Source of the DNA: Entoloma clypeatum
Taxonomy: Eukaryota; Basidiomycota; Agaricomycetes; Agaricales; Entolomataceae
Length of the DNA: 64,000 bases
Direction of reading: 5' to 3'
Assembly: GCA_963565915.1 (NCBI GenBank)
Contig: OY751486.1
Span: 4,092,001-4,156,000, forward strand
The position numbers and the translations under genes are program-made. The first letter of the stretch is position 1. The number at the start of each line of letters is the position of its first letter. Positions 54,801 to 62,451 of this stretch are shown here, piece by piece. A model generated the notes under the pieces. The model searched no databases. It was not told the DNA's origin and was given only the letters and a program-made list of their open reading frames with translations.

Positions 54801-55536
54801 AGACGTCAGCATAGTCGTGGTATTCTTCGGGTACGTTTGTCAAGTCGGGGGTGTCGGAAGCGGATGCGGAGTGAGCGGAAACGGAGGGAGTCGAAAGGTG
54901 AAGTCGAAAGGATTGTGTACCAGGCAATTTGCATGCCCTCATAAATGCGGCTGCGTTAATGAGTGAAATCTGCGGAGCGGACTGCGGAGGTACGATCGGA
55001 GGTTCCGGAGGAGGAAGCGTAGCTGTCCTACCTTGGGAGGAGGTCGACGTCGATGTCGGAAACGGCTCTTTTTGCATCTGTGGACGGAAAGTGATACTGC
55101 CCAATACCCAGTCAATCATAGGATTGTGGCGGGTGAGCCAGTTGTATCCAAGAACCACGGAAGAAGCGGAGTCGAGCGGAGTAACATAAAAATCCTGTTC
55201 AAAGGATTCACCTGAAAGAAAACATATAGGTATTGTTACAACTTGAGTGATAAACGCGTTAGAAGAACCATCGAAAAGCTTTAGTTCTAAGGGTGGAATA
55301 GCGGAGGTCGGAAGATCATAGGCGGAGGAAAAGTTATTGTCAATAAAACAGTGAGTAGATCCTGAATCAATAAGTGCTGGGACAGAATCTGAGGGGAAAA
55401 AAGAAGATGAGATATTGATACGTAAAGAGTTCGGATCGGAGAGAGCGGACGCGTTAAGTCGGATGGGAGCGGAGGCACGGAGAGAGTCAACGCAGTCCTC
55501 AGACCGTGCTTCATGAGGACCACTGCCTATTTTTTT
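51853..55536 (-). CDS. pol: Gypsy-S Pol: protease, RT, RNase H, integrase, chromodomain
   Basis: The frame is entered by -1 slippage at the A-run on the gag stop and is open from 55536 to 51853. Protease [10 protein letters not shown]; RT ([38 protein letters not shown], catalytic [10 protein letters not shown]); RNase H ([39 protein letters not shown]); integrase HHCC (HDHILAGH...CTTCMRAK), DDE core ([35 protein letters not shown]); C-terminal chromodomain ([20 protein letters not shown]). All catalytic residues are present. Chromovirus of a lineage different from Gypsy-2. Confidence 0.95.
   Translation of the reverse strand, partial: [1227 protein letters not shown]
55527..55536 (-). promoter_or_regulatory. 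-1 frameshift site AAAAAAA then TAG (gag-pol)
   Basis: Gag ends TCA AAA AAA TAG. One-base back-slippage reads AAA AAA ATA GGC AGT, the pol frame. It is a seven-A slippery site placed directly on the stop codon. Confidence 0.7.
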
Positions 55537-56819
55537 GACTCGATCTCCTTACTTTTTTCCTTGGCTTGAGTGCCAACTTGGGCGGCTTTCCCTTTAGCCT
55601 TGGAAGCGGAGGAGGTGGACTTGGGACAGTCTTTGACAGCGTGTCCGACGCTACCGCAGAATAAGCAAAGGTTATTATCGAAACGACGTTTGCGTTCTTG
55701 ATACGTCAGTTTGCCGTCTTTGCCTAATTTACTGGAGAGGTCGGGTTTCGGAGCGGATGTGGAAGCGGAAGCGGTAGCGGGAGCAGAGGGTTTGGTTGAT
55801 GATGTTTGTGGAGTGGATTGGTTCGGAGCGGATTGTTTTTTGTCGGACTTGGGAGTGGGTTTATCGGTTCTGGATTTCTCTCGTTGACGTTCCCAGTAGC
55901 GAGCGTCAATAGTATGAGCCGCGGATCGTAGGTCTGGTAAAGACTTGATCTTGGGTTGTTGGGAGAGGATGTCCTTGATCCGATCCGGAAGTCCGACGTA
56001 GTAGCGGTGTCGGAGGGAGTTTTCATCCCAGTCAGTCTTGGTAGCAAGACGTTGGAATTCAACATTGTACTTCAATATCTTTTGATTTTCCTTCATCCGT
56101 AGGTTGTCCAACTGTTCTTCGGCTTCGCCCTGAGGGTCAATGATACCAAACTCGGAGCGGAGAAGTCGGACGAACTCGGGGAAAGAACCCCGCCAATTGG
56201 GTTCATCATCATCTAGAATGAAGGGTTCAAAAAATTCGAGTGCTGTGCCTCGGAAGTAAGACATGGCAAAGTTGACTTTGGAATGTTCTGAGTCGAAGTT
56301 GTCGTTGTCGGAGAAGTAAAGTTTGCATTGTAAAATGAATGCGGAGAGTTTGCGCGGATCGGATCCGTCAAAGGTATCCGGTTCGTTGGCATACGACTTT
56401 TTCTTCTTTGTATCTCGACGTTTCAACTCTTTGGTCATGAGCAGAATGGCTTCAGCTAGATTGGGTTCCTGATCCGGATTGGAATCGGAGTCGTCCAAAT
56501 CTCCATGTAAACTACCGTCGGAAGGAGGAGGAGATCCTCCTGGAGGTCCGCCGAATAAGCCAGAATTTAGAGGTGCGGAGGGTTCCGTTGGTGGGTTTAG
56601 TGGAGGACTGGCAGGAAGTGGTGGGAGCTGAGAGTCGGAAGAAGGCGGAGGAACGGATGGTCCGGGGGTAGGGGCGGATGATGATGCTGTGGCTCCTCGA
56701 GGGGTAATGGTTACATTGCGTGTTCCTCGAAGAAAAGCAGAGCGTGGTGTGGAAGATGAACGTTCTGCTGCTGCACGAGCAGTCCTCGTTGTTCGAACTG
56801 TATTACGGGTTTGAGACAT
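55527..56819 (-). CDS. gag: Gypsy-S Gag
   Basis: 430 residues from ATG at 56819 (MSQTRNTVRTTRTARAAAER). Pro/Ser-rich N-terminus, then a capsid-like domain (EPDTFDGSDPRKLSAFILQC, NFAMSYFRGTALEFFEPFIL, RLLRSEFGIIDPQGEAEEQL), a basic Ser/Pro linker, a single CCHC knuckle CLFCGSVGHAVKDC and a Lys-rich end. It forms the particle and binds element RNA. The frame is intact. Confidence 0.92.
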   Translation of the reverse strand: MSQTRNTVRTTRTARAAAERSSSTPRSAFLRGTRNVTITPRGATASSSAPTPGPSVPPPSSDSQLPPLPASPPLNPPTEPSAPLNSGLFGGPPGGSPPPSDGSLHGDLDDSDSNPDQEPNLAEAILLMTKELKRRDTKKKKSYANEPDTFDGSDPRKLSAFILQCKLYFSDNDNFDSEHSKVNFAMSYFRGTALEFFEPFILDDDEPNWRGSFPEFVRLLRSEFGIIDPQGEAEEQLDNLRMKENQKILKYNVEFQRLATKTDWDENSLRHRYYVGLPDRIKDILSQQPKIKSLPDLRSAAHTIDARYWERQREKSRTDKPTPKSDKKQSAPNQSTPQTSSTKPSAPATASASTSAPKPDLSSKLGKDGKLTYQERKRRFDNNLCLFCGSVGHAVKDCPKSTSSASKAKGKAAQVGTQAKEKSKEIESKK

Positions 56820-56857
56820 GTGGGTAGAGGTTGTTGGGTAAATCAAAGAATGGTGGT

Positions 56858-57158
56858 AGTTCAAATATACTGTCACGTAGCGTGTTTCTCAACGTCGGAC
56901 GAGTCGGAGCGGAGTAGCGGAGGAGCGGAATGCGGTAAGTGCAACGTTGGCAGAAAGGACCTGGCTTCAACTTGTGCGTTGCGCCCCACTCTTTGATGTG
57001 GTCCTCGATTTCGGATTGGCGGATGTCGGATGAGCGGATGAGCGGATGAGCGGAGGTGACGGAGGGAATGCTCAAAGGCAAGTAGAGACGGATGCGAATG
57101 AGGTGTAACGTATGATATTTGAACTGAGGTTCTACGACAGGTTTGTACACTATTTATA
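56858..57158 (-). promoter_or_regulatory. Gypsy-S promoter and self-priming signal
   Basis: Minus-strand TATAAATA begins at 57158. AGTTCAAATAT (57125-57115) starts 33 nt downstream. Its exact 11-nt complement ATATTTGAACT (56868-56858) lies 2 nt inside the LTR edge at 56871. Spacing and geometry match Gypsy-2. No tRNA-type TGG site is present. Confidence 0.68.
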
Positions 57159-57403
57159 GTAGACTAGAATGATCAGCATTACTATAAGTGATGTGCAGAT
57201 ATTGGAGTTGACCATCGGAACATTCGGAGTACGGAGAGTAACAAATGAAAAGTGAACAACATATGTCTACTTGTAAGTATGGTTGAGATGTTACGTAGTA
57301 GAAGTATATTCAATATAAATAGAATGTTGTTGGAGCGGATGTCGGAGCGGATGAAATGTCGGAGTCGTCGGATAAGTCGGATGTGAATCGTATGGTTATG
57401 ACA
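56871..57403 (-). repeat. Gypsy-S 5' LTR
   Basis: 533 bp, carrying about 22 CGGA tetramers on the plus strand by eye count and essentially none as TCCG. Confidence 0.93.
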
Positions 57404-58632
57404 ATGCCGGCTCCAGCGAGAAAGGGCCGGAGGAGGCGTGAAATGCCGCATGAGACAGAGTGGCCCGCATGAATGGAGCCTGTATCGAGGGCGAGTCAGA
57501 CAGCCTGTATGTTCTGGGTGAAGATATGAATCTCCGTGACATAGGGTGCATGTGTGATGACCTTGCTAAGGCCAAGGAGGGTGGCGACGATGAGAGTCTC
57601 AGGGGCGAGACTTCTGCCTGCGCTGGCTCTGGTCATATGAGGGTCTTGAGCGTGACGACCAATGGAGGGGGCGAAGCGGACTACCGCGACTGCCAACAAC
57701 AACGTCTTACCAACGCTGGGTCGGGCAGCAATGCAGAAGGCCGCTTGATGATTTTCTTCCTCGGCGGTGGTGAGGATGTCTTTGAGGTAGGTGTAACGCT
57801 TCTTGTTGTCATCGACCTGTGGGGCGTCCCAGATGAACGAATCCAGATAGAGGTCGAGTATGTGATTCCCCGGGCGAGCCTCGTCGCTAAGGTAGTCAGA
57901 TCTCTCAAGCTTGACAGCGGTCATCAGGTTTTGAATGTCGATGACTGGGCTAAGGGTCTTGTCCTCTGCCTTGAGCAAAAGCTCGCAGACGACAGGGTGA
58001 GTGATGGGAAGCTGGGCGGCTCTGATACGAGAGCGCTGCACAAGCTTGGTGATGTGTTGTCTGGCAGGCATGAGCCCCGCAATAGCGAGGACACCCCCGG
58101 TAGGCGACCAATTGAAAGCGCCGGTGATCCATCTGGCAGCTCTGTAGTGGACTGAGTTCAAAAGATTGAAAGCGGTTTTGAGGCGTGGACCATTATAGTA
58201 CCAGAGTTGGCACCCATAAGTGAGAATCGGCATGACGCACGACACATACAGGAGGCGTTTGAGGCGGGGTGAGAGGCCGCGTGAGGAGTTACCAAGGAGG
58301 AGGGGAATGGATAAAGTCAGGGTGCTTTTTTTTTTTTTTTTTTTTTTTTAAAACCTCAATTTATATTCCGGCGCCCGATCGCAGTCCGGTCTTGTACACT
58401 AAGTTACAAATTTAACGAGAACTACATACGAGAGTATTGGAGAGTAATGCCCTGTGGTCACGGCACATGTGCGGAGAGAAAATATATAAGTATCCGAGAG
58501 TGGGGTCCGCCCATGGATCAAGTCCACCAGAACAGACCCCGTATATAAACTACATACGCCCGTAGGCAGAGACCGTAGTAACTAAAGAGACCGTGAAAGA
58601 GAGAAACATAACACTGAAGCTCACCCGATAAG

Positions 58633-61600
58633 TTAGGGTGGGGGAAAAGCGAATAACGCGGGATGGTTTGCGAGCATCCCCAGGAAATTGCCGATGTTGT
58701 ACCGTTTGTTGGAGGCGTCGTCCCTATCAAAGAGAGGACATTTGTGGAGGAGGTGATCAACCGTCTCGAGAGTGTCATTGTCGCAGGCGCATGTAAATGG
58801 GCCTGGATGCTTGAAGCGTTGTCTGTATGCACCAATGGGGGCATGGCCCAGGGTGGCACGGGTGAGGCGAGCGAACAGCGCGTTGTTGTTGCCCGCCCAG
58901 GAATTGAGCCAGGGTCCACCTTTGACGTGGTCCGGTTGGAATACCTTCTCTTTGTCTCCGGTGTGGAGAGGGAGGAAGGAGCGACCTCGAAATTCGGGGG
59001 CGGAATGAAGTTGACGCCATCCGTCTACGGCACTGGTGGCGGCGGCAGTGCGGGCAAAGTTGGGCGACAGAGGAGACAAAGCTGTTCCTTGGGTCGATTT
59101 GAAGTGATGTGAGGGGTCGGGGAAGGCAGAACCCCATTCAGACGTGAGAGGTGTGTCGAGATGGACATGGATGACGCCAGCTCCAGCGAGGAAGGGCCGG
59201 AGGAGGCGGGAAATGCCGCAAGAGACAGAGTGGCCCGCATGAATGGAACCTGTGTCAAGGGCGAGTCGGACAGCCTGTATGTTTCGGGTGAAGATGTGGA
59301 TCTCCGTGACATAAGGTGCGTGGGTGATGACCTTGCTAAGGCCAAGAAGGGTGGCGACGATGAGAGTCTCGGGGGCGAGGCTTCTACCTGCGCTGGCTCT
59401 GGTCATATGGGGGTCTTGAGCGTGACGACCAATGGAGGGGGCGAAGCGGACTACCGCGACTGCCGACGACAACGTCTTACCGACGCTGGGCCGGGCAGCG
59501 ATGCAGAAGGCCGCTTGGTGGTTTACATCCTCGGCGGTGGTGAGGATGTCTTTGAGGTAGGTGTAACGCTTCTTGTCGTCATCGACCTGTGGGGCGTCCC
59601 AGATGAAGGAATCCGGGTAGAGGTCGAGTATGCGATTTCCTGGGCGAGCCTCGTCGCTCAGGTAGTCGGATCTCTCAAGTTTGACGGCAATCATCAGGTT
59701 TTGAATGTCGACGATTGGGCTAGGGGTCTTATCCTCCGCCTTGAGCAGGAGCTCGCAGACGACAGGATGAGTGACGGGAAGCTGGGCGGCTCTGATCCGA
59801 GAGCGCTGCACAAGCTTGGTGATGTGTTGTCTAGCAGGCATGAGCCCCGCGATAGCGAGGACACCTCCGGTAGGCGACCGATTGAAAGCGCCGGTGATCC
59901 ATCTGGCGGCTCTATAGTGGACTGAGTTCAACAGATTGAAAGCAGTTTTGAGGCGTGGACCGTTGTAGTACCAGAGTTGGCACCCATAAGTGAGGATCGG
60001 CATGACGCACGACACATACAGGAGGCGTTTGAGGCGGGGTGAGAGCCCGCGTGAGGAGTTGCCAAGAAGGAGAGGAATGGATGTGAGCGCCTTGGTGGCA
60101 TAGAAGCGTCTGTGCTCATTGAAGGTCAGACGACGATCGAAGAAGAAGCCGAGGTAGCGCCAAAAGGCCTTGACTTGGAGGGGAGGTTGACCAGGTAGTC
60201 GGACGATGGGGTATGACGGAGAGACGGTTCGGGTGAAGAACATAAGTTCGTCTTTTGTCGGTTCAGTGGCCAGCCCCATGTCTATGAGGATGCCGTCGAT
60301 GGCTTTTCGGCCAGCCCGTAGGTGGGAGCCGATAGCGTCAAGGTCAGAAGACTGGGCGATGAGCATGCCGTCGTCTACGAATGAGAAGAGATCCAGGTAC
60401 TGCGCGTGTCCACGGCTGTAGAAGATTCTGAGGGCCGGCGAAAGATAGATGCCGGAAAGGATGGGGGAGAGCGCCGAGCCTTGACCCACACCAAAGAGGA
60501 TTTCGAAGAGGTCTGAGACATTCTGTCCTGAGACAAAACGAGTAGACCGTCCACGAAGATATGATTCAAAGAACTTACTCAAGGCGGCTGAAAACCCCAG
60601 CCGCCGTAGTACTCCTAGCAAGAATTGATGGTCCAGAGAAGGGAAGAATTGCGCAACGTCGAAGGCCACGACCCCGGTGTCACGTTTCTTCGCCCATCCA
60701 TTCCGGACCCTGTGTGTTATGATGATGCCAGCATCGGTCGTAGATCTATAGCGAAGGCCGCCGAATTGGTATTGGTGGACAAGGCTGTACTTGGCGCATT
60801 CGAATTGCATTCGATTGGCGATGACTTTCTCAATAATCTTTGCCACCGTGTTGAGGAGAACGATGGGTCGAAATGACTTGGGCTTATCGTAGGTTTCTTT
60901 TCCAGGTTTTGGTATGATAACCGTGACAGAGGTCTTGAAAGCTGCAGGCCAGCAAGAATAATCTATGCAGGCGTTAGCTAGGGCTGTGATGCGTGTCAAC
61001 ACTTCATCTTTCTGGAGGAGACGTTTGAGGAGAGCCCATGATACGTGGTCCGGACCAGGGGCGGATTTGGGGTTGCATTTGAGGACAAGGGAGATGATTT
61101 CGGGACCTGTGATCGGTATCCAGTCTCGAGTGGGTTCTTGTGGAATTTCCTCGAGGATTTCCATTTTTGGGGAGTTCGGAGGAGGCGTATGAAAAGCCTT
61201 ATCAAAAGCGTCAAACATGTCATTAGAAGAGTGGAGAACGTCACCATTGGCCCCCTTCAAATTTGCAAGGGGGTCTGAGCGACGGGGTTTGTGCCAGTCC
61301 ATGAGGGACCAGGGGTTTTTTTGGGAGAGGGCGATGGTTTCGATTCTGTCTTCAAAGAATTCTCTCTTGGCCGCGCGGATCACCGTCCGAAGATTGCTAT
61401 AATCAACGGGAGACTTGGTGTCGAGATACACTTGCCTGGCTAGATCGCAGGTCTCGCTCCACCATGAGTGGGAGTGCGATCCTGCGCCTTTGACTGGGCG
61501 AGAGTGAGTGTCCCAATTCACAGAAAGGGCTGTCTGGAGGTTAGTAGCCGCAGTCTCGACATCCTGGGCCGAGGCATAGGAGTCGGGGACCGAGCTAAAG

Positions 61601-62451
61601 GCGACTAAGAGACCTGCGACATATTCTTCGTAGGTTTTTAAGGGGACGATCTGCCGGACCAACGGCTGGTACAGAGTCGAAGGCAGGTAGACGGACAGGG
61701 GGACGTGGTCAGAAGTGTCGCGTTCGAAGGGACACAAAAAGCGTTCGCACTTTCTAGGCCTGGAGGCCGGGAGGAAGACGAGGTCGAGCGTGGAGGGCCG
61801 GTGTAGTGGGTTGTCCGGGATCCGTGTGGGAGGGTCAGTATTTGTTCCGCTGAGCGTAAGGTCAAGGGAAGAAGCGACATGCATGAGATCGGTAGAGAGG
61901 CTCGAGGTATAGGGGACTGCCGCATCCCAGAGAGTGGACGGGCAGTTGAAGTCGCCGCCAAGAAAGATGACGGGGGAGGGGAGTGTATGGGCATTACGGG
62001 TGAGCCATTTGATGGCCGTCCCTGAAGCGTCGGAGTACACGTTGATGAGAAAGACTTGCCGAGATTTGGTGGGCCATAGAGATAAGATTTGGATGTCGGA
62101 TGGGGCATCAAATTCGTGATGGAGAACAGGGCGCAAATGCGCGATGTTAGTGTTGAAGTAAGCTACCGTACGGGCTGAGGAGTCGGTCGTGGAAGCGTCT
62201 GAGCATATCCAGGATGGGTTTCGGGGATAGGAATAGATAGGGGATCCACTCTTGGAAGAGGTGGAAACGGTGTGGCGGGCAAGGTACTTGACAGGTTCCT
62301 GTACAAAATAGATATCGATATCTTCGTTGTGTCTAACAAGGAAGGATTCAATGATGGCGTTAGTTCTCCGAACATTATGGGTACGTAACTTAAGGGAGAC
62401 CAGCTCGTCCACGTCAGGCGCTGCGGTTGTATCAACCATTAACAACGCCAT
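58633..62451 (-). CDS. LINE-A ORF2: AP endonuclease, reverse transcriptase, RNase H-like, zinc motif
   Basis: About 1270 residues. Two ATGs are possible, 62451 (20-nt overlap with ORF1) and 62439, where ATGGTTGA overlaps the ORF1 stop. APE-type endonuclease: LRTHNVRRTNAIIESFL, VQEP, FLGGDFNCPSTLWD, TSDHVPLSVYLPS. RT: KSFRPIVLLNTVAKIIEKVI, VVAFDVAQFFPSLDHQFL, GVGQGSALSPILSGIYLSPA, catalytic FSFVDDGMLI. An RNase H-like region (TEIHIFTRNIQAVRLALDT) and the Cys motif CACDNDTLETVDHLLHKC end it. It carries out target-primed reverse transcription in the nucleus. No frame damage; catalytic residues present. Confidence 0.93.
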   Translation of the reverse strand: MALLMVDTTAAPDVDELVSLKLRTHNVRRTNAIIESFLVRHNEDIDIYFVQEPVKYLARHTVSTSSKSGSPIYSYPRNPSWICSDASTTDSSARTVAYFNTNIAHLRPVLHHEFDAPSDIQILSLWPTKSRQVFLINVYSDASGTAIKWLTRNAHTLPSPVIFLGGDFNCPSTLWDAAVPYTSSLSTDLMHVASSLDLTLSGTNTDPPTRIPDNPLHRPSTLDLVFLPASRPRKCERFLCPFERDTSDHVPLSVYLPSTLYQPLVRQIVPLKTYEEYVAGLLVAFSSVPDSYASAQDVETAATNLQTALSVNWDTHSRPVKGAGSHSHSWWSETCDLARQVYLDTKSPVDYSNLRTVIRAAKREFFEDRIETIALSQKNPWSLMDWHKPRRSDPLANLKGANGDVLHSSNDMFDAFDKAFHTPPPNSPKMEILEEIPQEPTRDWIPITGPEIISLVLKCNPKSAPGPDHVSWALLKRLLQKDEVLTRITALANACIDYSCWPAAFKTSVTVIIPKPGKETYDKPKSFRPIVLLNTVAKIIEKVIANRMQFECAKYSLVHQYQFGGLRYRSTTDAGIIITHRVRNGWAKKRDTGVVAFDVAQFFPSLDHQFLLGVLRRLGFSAALSKFFESYLRGRSTRFVSGQNVSDLFEILFGVGQGSALSPILSGIYLSPALRIFYSRGHAQYLDLFSFVDDGMLIAQSSDLDAIGSHLRAGRKAIDGILIDMGLATEPTKDELMFFTRTVSPSYPIVRLPGQPPLQVKAFWRYLGFFFDRRLTFNEHRRFYATKALTSIPLLLGNSSRGLSPRLKRLLYVSCVMPILTYGCQLWYYNGPRLKTAFNLLNSVHYRAARWITGAFNRSPTGGVLAIAGLMPARQHITKLVQRSRIRAAQLPVTHPVVCELLLKAEDKTPSPIVDIQNLMIAVKLERSDYLSDEARPGNRILDLYPDSFIWDAPQVDDDKKRYTYLKDILTTAEDVNHQAAFCIAARPSVGKTLSSAVAVVRFAPSIGRHAQDPHMTRASAGRSLAPETLIVATLLGLSKVITHAPYVTEIHIFTRNIQAVRLALDTGSIHAGHSVSCGISRLLRPFLAGAGVIHVHLDTPLTSEWGSAFPDPSHHFKSTQGTALSPLSPNFARTAAATSAVDGWRQLHSAPEFRGRSFLPLHTGDKEKVFQPDHVKGGPWLNSWAGNNNALFARLTRATLGHAPIGAYRQRFKHPGPFTCACDNDTLETVDHLLHKCPLFDRDDASNKRYNIGNFLGMLANHPALFAFPPP

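Larger units (their letters stand above)
50126..57403 (-). mobile_element. Gypsy-S: intact chromodomain Gypsy with antisense spliced gene
   Basis: 7278 bp; LTRs of 533 bp (50126-50658 and 56871-57403) with no difference found by eye; target duplication ATGCC. Gag and pol read on the minus strand, the extra gene on the plus strand. Frames are intact. The primer-binding site fits self-priming. The plus strand is loaded with the tetramer CGGA in LTRs, gag-pol and the antisense gene alike. Confidence 0.95.
45720..58312 (-). mobile_element. LINE-D: LINE split by two Gypsy-S insertions
   Basis: Three pieces, 45720-46122, 49682-50125 and 57404-58312, join into one minus-strand LINE colinear with LINE-A once the Gypsy-S copies and their 5-bp duplications are removed. 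The first piece is the poly(A) complement and 3' UTR; the second and third are the C-terminal half of ORF2 (Cys motif CACDDDTLETVDHLLHKC, RNase H-like region and the end of RT). LINE-A follows at 58313. Confidence 0.88.

Noticed and set aside
57460..59925. Plus-strand ORFs in LINE-D and LINE-A (for example 57460-58155 and 59161-59925)
   Set aside because: They are antisense shadows of LINE ORF2, parallel in both copies because the DNA is homologous. No domain or separate constraint is evident.
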